Source: Variovorax paradoxus
GTDB taxonomy: Bacteria > Pseudomonadota > Gammaproteobacteria > Burkholderiales > Burkholderiaceae_C
NCBI RefSeq assembly: GCF_009755665.1
Contig: NZ_CP046622.1
Coordinates: 4,836,001-4,900,000 of the forward strand
Length of the DNA: 64,000 nucleotides
Direction of reading: 5' to 3'
Part shown: positions 8,814 through 15,668 of the stretch, one piece after another
Layout: every line of letters starts with the position of its first letter
How positions within the stretch are numbered: position 1 is the first letter of the stretch
The notes under the pieces: generated by a model
Database searches by the model: none
Told to the model about the DNA's origin: nothing
The model's input: only the letters and a program-made list of their open reading frames with translations
Translations under genes and position numbers: made by a program

Positions 8814-9335
8814 TCAGTAGCCGAGGAATCGGAGGGGATCGAGAGCGCCCTTGAACAGCGGCACCTTGAACCACACCTCGAACATGCAGAAGAAAACCGT
8901 GTTGACGACCAGTGCCGCGATGACGCTCTTCACCCATGAGTACTTGCCGAGCAACACCATGAAGAGCGCGATGTAGATCGCCGACGCCAGGTACAGCCCG
9001 AGCAACGAGATGGCAAGCACGTAGACGATGGCAGGCAGCAGCACAGAGAGCACGCGCTTGAGCTGCACCGAGTCGACGAAGATTTCGGTCTTCTTGTCTT
9101 TGCCGAGCAGCGCCTGGTACAGGATGCCGGCGCCGGAGATCGCGATGATCGCGCCAATGTAGAAGGGAAAGTAGCCCGAGCCGGGGCCGTCGCTGGTCCA
9201 GCCGGAGCCCAGCCTCTGGCTCTCGACGATGACTACAAGGCCTATTGCCAGCAGGACCGCCGCCACCACCGCCTCGACCACATTGGTCGCTACGCCGGTG
9301 CGTGCCGCGCCTTCGGAATTCTCGTCGTGCTCCAT
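8814..9335 (-). CDS. tctB: Tripartite tricarboxylate transporter, small membrane subunit
   Basis: A 173-residue protein with four hydrophobic segments (about 18-38, 53-70, 92-120 and 122-150), typical of the small TctB subunit. It includes the GYFPFYIGAIIAISG block seen in this family. It lies between tctC and tctA in the same direction and presumably stabilises the permease complex in the inner membrane. Confidence 0.88.
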   Translation of the reverse strand: MEHDENSEGAARTGVATNVVEAVVAAVLLAIGLVVIVESQRLGSGWTSDGPGSGYFPFYIGAIIAISGAGILYQALLGKDKKTEIFVDSVQLKRVLSVLLPAIVYVLAISLLGLYLASAIYIALFMVLLGKYSWVKSVIAALVVNTVFFCMFEVWFKVPLFKGALDPLRFLGY

Positions 9336-9456
9336 GGAGACCTCATCGTTCGTGTGTATGTACCGAGAAAAAAACGAGAGTGCAGCGCCCCGCCCGCCGC
9401 CCTTCCGCGGCGGCCGCGTCGTCAGGCAAGGAGCGCTGCAGGGCGCTCGATTGCTG

Positions 9457-10482
9457 CTACTTGCTGCTGGCCAGGAAACCGGCTTCGCTCATCAGCGTGC
9501 GGTGGGTGGCTTCCGCTTCGGTCAGCCACTTGGTGAAGGGTTCGCCCGTCATGAACGTCGGGTTGAACGCGCCCTTCTCCATGTATTCCTTCCAGTCGGG
9601 CGTGGCCGCGATCTTGGTCAGAAGGTCGACGTAGAAGGCGCGCTGCTCGGGCGTGACGCCCGGAGGCATGAAGATGCCGCGCAGCATCGTGTACTTGGTG
9701 GGAACGCCGGCTTCCTTGCAGGTGGGCACATCGTTCCACGACTGCGTCTCGGTGACCTTGGCCTTGAACGGCATGCGCTCGTCGTCGAACACGCACAGCG
9801 CGCGCAGCTTGCCCGCACGCCACTGGGCCACCGCCTCGATCGGGTTGTTGACGGTCGACTGCACATGGCCGCCCACCAGCTGCACCGCCACCTCGCCGCC
9901 GCCCTTGAACGGCACGTAGATGAACTTGGTGCCGGTGGCCTTCTCGAGCGCCACGGTGATGATTTGGTCTTCCTGCTTGGAGCCGGTGCCGGCCATCTTG
10001 AACTTGCTCGGTCCCGCCGCCTTGGCTGCCGCGATGTACTCCGCGGCGCTCTTGTACGGTTGCTCGGCATTGGTCCACAGCACGAACTGGTCGAGCGCCA
10101 GCATTGCGACCGGGGTCATATCCTTCCAGTTGAAGGGCACGCCGGTGGCCATGGGCGTGGTGAACAGGTTGGACAGCGAGATGATGATCTTGTGCGGATC
10201 GCCCTTGGCTTCCTTCACCGCCAGAAAGCCTTCGGCGCCCGCGCCGCCCGACTTGTTGACGACGATCAACGGCTCTTTCATGAGCTTGTACTTGATGACG
10301 ATGCCCTGCAGCAGCCGGCCCATCTGGTCGGCGCCTCCGCCGGTGCCCGCTGGAATCACGAACTCCACCGGCTTGGCGGGCTCCCATGCTGCGGCTGGTG
10401 CGGTGGCCGCGAGTGCCAGCATGGCGGCGGTAAAGACTTTGGCCCGGCAAGCGTGGGCACGCGAAAAGAAGTTCTTCATCAT
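9457..10482 (-). CDS. tctC: Tripartite tricarboxylate transporter periplasmic binding protein (Bug/TctC)
   Basis: A 341-residue extracytoplasmic solute receptor of the Bug family. It has a signal peptide (positive n-region, then a hydrophobic AAMLALAATAPAAA with cleavage probably before WEPAK). The mature protein opens with VEFVIPAGTGGGADQMGRLLQ and continues VVNKSGGAGAEG, the carboxylate-binding loops of the family. Two adjacent ATG codons are possible starts; AGGAGAC lies 3 bases before the first, at 10482. First gene of the tctCBA-kinase/BON unit, with an FNR-like palindrome centred about 100 bases upstream. Confidence 0.92.
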   Translation of the reverse strand: MMKNFFSRAHACRAKVFTAAMLALAATAPAAAWEPAKPVEFVIPAGTGGGADQMGRLLQGIVIKYKLMKEPLIVVNKSGGAGAEGFLAVKEAKGDPHKIIISLSNLFTTPMATGVPFNWKDMTPVAMLALDQFVLWTNAEQPYKSAAEYIAAAKAAGPSKFKMAGTGSKQEDQIITVALEKATGTKFIYVPFKGGGEVAVQLVGGHVQSTVNNPIEAVAQWRAGKLRALCVFDDERMPFKAKVTETQSWNDVPTCKEAGVPTKYTMLRGIFMPPGVTPEQRAFYVDLLTKIAATPDWKEYMEKGAFNPTFMTGEPFTKWLTEAEATHRTLMSEAGFLASSK

Positions 10483-10577
10483 GTTGTCTCCTGTGTAAGG
10501 GTGTGCTCTATTTTTTAAAGAATCTGAGCCGAGATGCGAACAGGGCAGATGGTGCGCGCAGCACGAACGTCGCTTGC

Positions 10578-10591
10578 TTGACCATGGTCAA
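10578..10591 (-). promoter_or_regulatory. Second FNR-like operator, upstream of tctC
   Basis: TTGACC-AT-GGTCAA is a perfect 6-bp inverted repeat with the same half-sites and the same 2-base centre as the site upstream of oxc. Both are followed on the plus strand by CTTT. It stands in the 291-base gap between tctC (minus) and the small gene at 10774 (plus). The likely ligand is the Crp/Fnr protein encoded at 5776. No convincing -10 element for tctC could be placed. Confidence 0.65.
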
Positions 10592-10773
10592 CTTTTCAAA
10601 GATTTTGTCTTGGGGTTAGCCCGCGCCATGTGGTTGGACGAGCTGCGCAACCGTGATGCGCCGGGCCCACTCCTGGGTGCCTTCGGCGCCCTATTTCCCA
10701 CGCTCCGGGACATATTCGGGTAAACCCTAGAATAGAGGGGTCATCCCACTCACCAGATCCAGGAGTTCCCTTT

Positions 10774-11013
10774 ATGTCTACCCTTGACCGGTCGTCCAGC
10801 GCAAGCACGTTCGGCAGCGGCTTGGCTGGCGCGCTCAAGGCGCTTGCAGAAGAAGCAAGCGTGCTCGTTCAGGCCTTGCTGAGCCCAGGCAAGATCATCA
10901 GCGAGGTCGAAGAAATGCGCGCCCTGCAAACGCGCGCCGACCGCATCGAAGCGTCCGACCCGGCGCGCGCGGCCGTGCTGCGCTGGCACGCCTCGCGCGT
11001 CGGCCTGCGCTGA
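10774..11013 (+). CDS. Small hypothetical helical protein (79 aa)
   Basis: I do not recognise this protein. It is 79 residues, mostly Ala/Leu/Glu with one amphipathic or weakly hydrophobic stretch (about 15-38) and a charged C-terminal half (EVEEMRALQTRADRIEA). There is no signal peptide. CAGGAG lies about 10 bases before the ATG and TAGAAT at 10728-10733 may be its -10. It stands alone between the tct operon and tRNA-Arg. A coding role is supported by the ribosome site and the GC-rich third positions. Confidence 0.65.
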   Translation: MSTLDRSSSASTFGSGLAGALKALAEEASVLVQALLSPGKIISEVEEMRALQTRADRIEASDPARAAVLRWHASRVGLR

Positions 11014-11083
11014 GCGCTGCCGCCCTCACGCACGGGGCGGTTCGAAGCGCAAGCGAACTGGTAAAGTTCGGGCCGTCCACCGC

Positions 11084-11158
11084 GTCTTCGTAGTTCAATG
11101 GATAGAACGGGGTCCTCCTAAGACTCAGATACAGGTTCGATTCCTGTCGAAGGCACCA
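11084..11158 (+). tRNA. tRNA-Arg (anticodon CCT)
   Basis: A full cloverleaf can be folded: acceptor GTCTTCG with CGAAGGC, D-arm GTTC/GAAC, anticodon stem GGGTC/GACTC around the loop CTCCTAA (anticodon CCT), and T-arm CAGG/CCTG around TTCGATT. The CCA end is encoded at 11156-11158. It reads AGG arginine codons, which are rare in this GC-rich genome. Confidence 0.95.
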
Positions 11159-11170
11159 CCGCACACCAAG

Positions 11171-12064
11171 TCAGGTCTCCTCGAAAGCAGGCCTGAAAAC
11201 CCTGGCAGCGAAATCCGCGAGCGTCGTCGGAGTGATCTCGGTAGGGCCCTTGTCGTACTCGCCGTCGAGGCGCCCCAAAGAGAAGGCCTCGCTCATTTCC
11301 GCCAATTGCGCAGCGGCGCTCGCCGAGAAGCCCTGCTGCATCAGCGCCGCCTTAGCTTGCTCCGGATCGGATTGAACGTACGCGAGGTCCGGCCTGCCGA
11401 TGGCCTCGCCGAGCAGCGCCGTCGCTTCCTTCATCGTGTAAAGGCTTGGCGCGCGCAGATGGAGCACGCGCTTGCCCTTGCCCGAGGGCGTGCGCAACTC
11501 GCGCGCAATGACTTGCGCGATATCGGCGGTCGCCACCATCGGCAGCGGCGAATCGGGCGCGGTCATGTCCGCATACGCGCCGATGCTGCGGATCATCTCT
11601 ATCGCGGCCAGGTGGTTCTCGAAGAAGTAGCCGGGCCGCACGTGCAGCACGTCCACGCCGGCGAGTTCGTCCAGGCGCCGCTCCTGTCGATGCAGGCCCG
11701 CGATCGGCCCGGTTCCCGAGTTCACATGCGCGCCGACGCTGCTCAGATTCACGACGCGTTTCACTTCGGCCGCGGCAACTGCCCGCGCGATCGCATCGCC
11801 CAGGCGGTCCTGCTCGGCGGCCATGTCGTGCGCTGCATAGTCGGTAGGGATCATCGTGTAGACGGCCGCGGCACCGGCGAATGCGCGGGCCAGGAAGTCC
11901 GCATCGGCGATGTCGCCAGCTGCGACGTCGGCGCCCGCGGCTTTCAGCGAAGCGAGCGATCCCGCATTGCGGCCGATGACGCGTACCGCCGCCGTCCCTT
12001 CTGCGAGCAGCAGTGCCGCGACTTTGGAGGTGATGTTGCCGTTGGAGCCGAGAAGTACATACAT
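11171..12064 (-). CDS. NmrA-like NAD(P)-binding oxidoreductase
   Basis: An atypical short-chain dehydrogenase/NmrA-like protein of 297 residues. It opens with the Rossmann loop GSNGNITSKVAALL (G-x-x-G-x-x) and VIGRN after the second strand, the usual NADP-contacting position. It lacks a clear YxxxK active-site pair, as in quinone-reductase/NmrA relatives that sense or reduce small electrophiles. The start MYVLLGSNG (12064) is preferred over upstream ATGs at 12079 and 12103 because it matches the family start and has AAGGGA upstream. It is divergent from a LysR regulator, which probably controls it. Confidence 0.82.
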   Translation of the reverse strand: MYVLLGSNGNITSKVAALLLAEGTAAVRVIGRNAGSLASLKAAGADVAAGDIADADFLARAFAGAAAVYTMIPTDYAAHDMAAEQDRLGDAIARAVAAAEVKRVVNLSSVGAHVNSGTGPIAGLHRQERRLDELAGVDVLHVRPGYFFENHLAAIEMIRSIGAYADMTAPDSPLPMVATADIAQVIARELRTPSGKGKRVLHLRAPSLYTMKEATALLGEAIGRPDLAYVQSDPEQAKAALMQQGFSASAAAQLAEMSEAFSLGRLDGEYDKGPTEITPTTLADFAARVFRPAFEET

Positions 12065-12148
12065 GGCGGTTCCCTTCATGGGTGAGGTTGCGATGGGTGC
12101 CATGGTGCGCGCCGCGGTTGTTTCCAGAAAGCGCCTGCGGGAGAATTC

Positions 12149-12171
12149 ATTGTCCAGTTGTGGAGAACAAT
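12149..12171. promoter_or_regulatory. Possible LysR operator in the divergent promoter
   Basis: ATTGT (12149-12153) and ACAAT (12167-12171) form an inverted repeat containing the T-N11-A type spacing bound by LysR proteins. It lies between the reductase gene and the LysR gene and covers the GGAG ribosome site of the latter, so binding would also fit autorepression. The arms are only 5 bp. Confidence 0.4.
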
Positions 12172-12174
12172 CGC

Positions 12175-13101
12175 ATGAAGGCTCCCGCCATCTCCTTCGG
12201 CCGCCTGGCGGCCTTCGTCGCGGTGGCCGAGGCCGGCACCTTCACCGCCGCCGCCGAGCGGCTGAACACGACCAAGTCCGCGGTCAGCCAGGCGGTGGCG
12301 TTGCTCGAGCGGGAGTTGGGCACGCAGCTGTTGCAGCGATCCACGCGCAAGCTCGCAATCACCGACGCAGGGGCGGCGTTTCTCGCCGACTGCCGTGAGC
12401 TGCTGGCCGGCGCGGAGGCTGCGATGGAGCGGGCACGCACCGGACACGCGCAACCTTCGGGTACGTTGCGGCTCACCAGCCCGCAAGCATCGGCCGGCAT
12501 GGTCGCGAGCTGGATCGCGGCTTATAGCGAACGCTATCCGGCAATGCGCGTGGACTATGTGCCCACGGACCGCAAGCTCGATGTGATTGCCGAGCACTTC
12601 GATCTCACGATCCGCATCGGGCCAATGGCCGATTCCGGCCTTCGCGCGGTGGTGCTCGAGGAACTCGGGCTTTGGACTGTCGCGGCGCCCAGCTACCTCG
12701 CCCGCCATGGCACGCCGCGCAAGCCCGCGGAGCTCGCGGGGCACGAGTGGATTGCGCTGTCGCTGCTGCCGGCTCCGTGGTCGATCGATCTCGAGCGCGG
12801 CGGCCGAAAGGTGCGTGTGAAGCTGCGCGGCTCGATATCGGCGGCGAGCACGGACGCCGTGCTGCAACTGGTGCGCCAGGGCGCGGGCATTTCTTTTTTC
12901 CCGAGTACGGCAAACGTCCGCGCCGAGGTGGAAGCCGGGCGCCTTGTTCGTCTCTTTCCTGGCTGGGCGTCGGGCCGCATGTTTCTCTACGCGGCCTATC
13001 CGGGCAACATCGCTCCCCCCGCAAAGACGCGCGCGTTCATCGACCTTGCGAAGGAAGCCGTGCGATCTCGCGACAAATATGTCGTTCCAGCCTCGGGCTA
13101 G
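12175..13101 (+). CDS. LysR family transcriptional regulator
   Basis: A 308-residue LysR-type regulator. The N-terminal winged helix-turn-helix is clear (FVAVAEAGTFTAAAERLNTT then SAVSQAVALLERELGTQLLQRSTRKLAITDAG, about 10-70). A substrate-binding domain of the CrgA/AaeR-like class follows (about 92-300). The start MKAPAISFGRL has GGAG about 10 bases upstream; the frame is open further upstream but starts would then fall inside the divergent gene. Its target is probably the reductase gene at 11171-12064. Confidence 0.9.
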   Translation: MKAPAISFGRLAAFVAVAEAGTFTAAAERLNTTKSAVSQAVALLERELGTQLLQRSTRKLAITDAGAAFLADCRELLAGAEAAMERARTGHAQPSGTLRLTSPQASAGMVASWIAAYSERYPAMRVDYVPTDRKLDVIAEHFDLTIRIGPMADSGLRAVVLEELGLWTVAAPSYLARHGTPRKPAELAGHEWIALSLLPAPWSIDLERGGRKVRVKLRGSISAASTDAVLQLVRQGAGISFFPSTANVRAEVEAGRLVRLFPGWASGRMFLYAAYPGNIAPPAKTRAFIDLAKEAVRSRDKYVVPASG

Positions 13102-13171
13102 GGGCCTCGTTCGCGGAAATTTCGATCACTTCTGACAAAGCGCGCTCGCATCGACGCGAAGAAACAGAAAT

Positions 13172-13206
13172 GCAATGTCGGCACGCAGCGTGCATATCGA
13201 CATTGC
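13172..13206 (+). other. Long imperfect stem-loop upstream of the pectate lyase gene
   Basis: GCAATGTCG (13172-13180) pairs with CGACATTGC (13198-13206), and GCACGC (13181-13186) pairs with GCGTGC (13188-13193). That makes a 15-bp stem with a one-base loop and an ATAT bulge. There is no T-run after it. It lies in the 159-base gap after the LysR gene and about 55 bases before the pectate lyase start, so it could be a LysR transcript end or a 5' structure of the pectate lyase mRNA. Confidence 0.5.
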
Positions 13207-13260
13207 CCGCGGCTTGGACAGTCCGTCCTTCATGCCGGGCATCGACTCATCAAAAAAATC

Positions 13261-14559
13261 ATGAAGAAATTGAAGCCGACAAACCGGAAATTGCATCGGG
13301 CGCGTGCCGCGGGTGCTTTATTGACGTCGCTTGTGCTGGTGGCCTGCGGCGGCGGCGGCGGTGGATCGGGCTCGCCCGCAGTGCTGACCACATCCGCTCT
13401 TGCTGCCGCTCCCTCTGCCTCCTCGACTCCCTCCACCTCCTCCAATCCTTCCGCCCCCTCCTCCACTCCCTCCGGCCCTTCGACTCCCGATGCTCCTGTT
13501 GCCCCCGGTTCCTCCGAACCTGCACCAGCGTCCACGTCGAGCAGCCTTAGCGGCGGATTCGCCGGCGAAGTCACCGGAGGCGGCAAGGCCGCGGCCATCA
13601 CGGTCTCTACCTCGGCGCAGATGCAGGCCGCCATCGATGCCTACAGCGGCACGGGCGGGCTGGTGATCCGATACAACGGAACGTTCGACTTCTCAAGCAT
13701 CACCGACGCATGCACGCAATGGCAGCGGCCGGCCGGCGCCATCGTCGAGATCGAGGACAAGAGCGACATCACGATCGAGGGTGCCGACAACTCGTCGGCC
13801 AACTTCGGGCTGGCCATCAAGGCCGACGCCACGAACATCGTCATCCGCAACATGACGATCGGCCTGCTGCCGGGTTCGATCGATGCGATCGGCATCGAGG
13901 GCCAGGGAGGCAACTTCCCGAGCCACATCTGGATCGACCACAACACGCTGTTCAGCAGCCTGAAGGAGTGCCCGGGCGCTGGCGACCTGGAGTTCGACGG
14001 ACTGCTCGACAACAAGGCCGGCGCGCACCACATCACCTATTCGTACAACCACATCCACGACCATCACAAGGTCGGCCTCATCGGCTCGAGCGACAGCGAT
14101 TCCAGCGATCGCTTCATCACCTTCCATCACAACGTCTACGAGAACGTCGGCTCGCGCCTGCCGCTGCAGCGCGGCGGCTACACCCATCTCTACAACAACC
14201 TGTACAGCGGCGTGATCACCTCGGGCGCCAACATCCGCATGGGCGGCTTCTCGCTGATCGAAGGCAACTACTTCGAGAACTCGAAGAATCCCGTCACCTC
14301 GCGCGACAGCTCGGCAATCGGCTTCTGGGAACTGCGCAACAACAACATCAAGGCGCCGGCCGACTTCAGCACCTTCGGGATCACCTGGGTGGCCAGTTCG
14401 TCTTCACCGTCGCGCGACGCGAGCGACTGGATCACGACCGGCACCTTTCCGGTTGCCATTCCCTACGCGTACGCGGCGCAGGACCCAGCCTGCGTGAAGC
14501 AGAAGCTGCCCGCGGTGGCTGGCGCGGGCAAGGCCCTCGCAAGCCTCACCTGCAACTGA
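13261..14559 (+). CDS. Pectate lyase, polysaccharide lyase family 1, predicted lipoprotein
   Basis: A 432-residue secreted pectate lyase that would cleave polygalacturonate by beta-elimination. The N-terminus is a lipoprotein signal with lipobox LVAC (Cys about 29). A Ser/Pro/Ala-rich linker (about 40-95) and a right-handed beta-helix domain (about 98-430) follow. Family 1 hallmarks are WIDHN (about 224) and RLPLQR (about 298-303), which carries the catalytic arginine. Paired D/H-rich turns (HIHDHHKVGLIGSSDSD) fit calcium binding. It is alone, with no uptake or pectin-catabolism genes beside it. No clear Shine-Dalgarno precedes the ATG. Confidence 0.92.
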   Translation: MKKLKPTNRKLHRARAAGALLTSLVLVACGGGGGGSGSPAVLTTSALAAAPSASSTPSTSSNPSAPSSTPSGPSTPDAPVAPGSSEPAPASTSSSLSGGFAGEVTGGGKAAAITVSTSAQMQAAIDAYSGTGGLVIRYNGTFDFSSITDACTQWQRPAGAIVEIEDKSDITIEGADNSSANFGLAIKADATNIVIRNMTIGLLPGSIDAIGIEGQGGNFPSHIWIDHNTLFSSLKECPGAGDLEFDGLLDNKAGAHHITYSYNHIHDHHKVGLIGSSDSDSSDRFITFHHNVYENVGSRLPLQRGGYTHLYNNLYSGVITSGANIRMGGFSLIEGNYFENSKNPVTSRDSSAIGFWELRNNNIKAPADFSTFGITWVASSSSPSRDASDWITTGTFPVAIPYAYAAQDPACVKQKLPAVAGAGKALASLTCN

Positions 14560-14582
14560 CGACTGTTGGAGATGCCGGAGCG

Positions 14583-14798
14583 CTATTCCGGCGCGGCCGG
14601 CGTACGCAAGGCCGGCGACGCTGCCTGTTGCTGGCTTTGCATCGGGCCGACGAATGCGACCGGTGCGGGCCCGTCTTGCGTCCTGCGCCCAATGCCTCGT
14701 ACGAGGTGGCGCGGTAGATGGTGTGTTCTTCTCAATTGCTCCAGCGCCTCGCTGCGGGCTGGTTCCGACACCGGTAGAAACATCTGCAATACGCTCAT
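14583..14798 (-). CDS. Doubtful small ORF (71 aa)
   Basis: An open frame in the 403-base gap between the pectate lyase gene and the next minus-strand gene. The protein is basic and Arg/Gln-rich with no recognisable domain. A weak GGGAT precedes the ATG. An overlapping plus-strand frame is less protein-like. Apart from this, the gap 14560-14962 shows nothing I can interpret. Confidence 0.22.
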   Translation of the reverse strand: MSVLQMFLPVSEPARSEALEQLRRTHHLPRHLVRGIGRRTQDGPAPVAFVGPMQSQQQAASPALRTPAAPE

Positions 14799-14962
14799 GA
14801 TGTCATCCCGTGAGGCCAGAAAAGAATGTGGCTGGCTCGCATTGATCGGAGCGCAGCTTCAGGTTTAGCGGCCTCTGGCGTGGTCGCAGGAGGCGGATTA
14901 TGGGCGCCTTGCGCCGGCACGCCACTACAGCCACTCGCGCAGTAGTGTTGCTGCTGTGCTCA

Positions 14963-15265
14963 TCAGCTGCCGGAGCCTTCGCGCCGGGCGGTCTCTTCAG
15001 CGGCGCGGCGGCGCGCACGCCGCATGGCCAGCTCGGTGGCCCGTTGCAGCGCCCGCAGCTGAAAGGTCACATCGTGAATTTCACCGACGAGGCCGAACTG
15101 CTTGCAAGCGTTGATGCGATCGGCGGCGGCGCCGCGCCAGTCCACGGGCGCCGAAGCGCCTTTCGGGGCCACGAGGTGCATCAGGTCGGCAACGCAGGCG
15201 GTCACGTCGTCGGCGGCGGCTCTCAGCGCGGATGTCGCTGTATCGACATCGCTGTCGCGTTTCAT
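14963..15265 (-). CDS. Small hypothetical helical protein (100 aa)
   Basis: I do not recognise this protein. The start MKRDSDVDTATS is chosen because AAGGA lies 7 bases upstream; the frame extends to 15490 without a better site. It is Ala-rich and predicted helical throughout, ending in a strongly basic segment (AMRRARRRAAEETARRE) that could bind nucleic acid or be a coiled coil. The region 15266-15593 upstream holds no other gene I can support and probably contains the promoters for this gene and for the divergent GGDEF/EAL unit. Confidence 0.5.
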   Translation of the reverse strand: MKRDSDVDTATSALRAAADDVTACVADLMHLVAPKGASAPVDWRGAAADRINACKQFGLVGEIHDVTFQLRALQRATELAMRRARRRAAEETARREGSGS

Positions 15266-15593
15266 CATTGCGTCCTTGACGGTGACGCGCAGAGGCGGTT
15301 TCTGACGCCTCTCCGTGCTTCGCTCCTGCATTTTCTTGTCCACGGCATTCGATTCCGAAAAGGAGTTCATTGCGCTGGTCGGTGAGCAGCATCGGCGGGC
15401 GATCCGCCGGCTTGAAGTTGCGCATGCTACTGCTATTGGCCTACCGAGGCTCCAGACGGCCGGATTCGCTCGCCTCAGACCGATGCACACGCATGTTTCT
15501 TCGCAGCCACTGTGCGGGCCGGAATAGGTATTGAACCCGAGCGAAACGGCGCCTCGAAGTGTCTAATGCATTGATCATGTAAGGAGCCGCAAC

Positions 15594-15668
15594 ATGAGGT
15601 ATTTGGTTCGCACATGCGCAGCATTCACGCTCGGACTTGCGATCAGGAAGGCAAACGAAGCCCTATGA
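15594..15668 (+). CDS. Short leader ORF (24 aa) coupled to the GGDEF/EAL gene
   Basis: A 24-codon frame (MRYLVRTCAAF... to ...RKANEAL) with the best ribosome site of the area, AAGGAG 7 bases before its ATG. Its stop TGA overlaps the ATG of the response-regulator gene as ATGA. The downstream gene has only a weak site of its own, so ribosomes probably reach it through this leader. The peptide is basic and hydrophobic, without a pattern of repeated amino acids typical of an attenuator. Confidence 0.5.
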   Translation: MRYLVRTCAAFTLGLAIRKANEAL

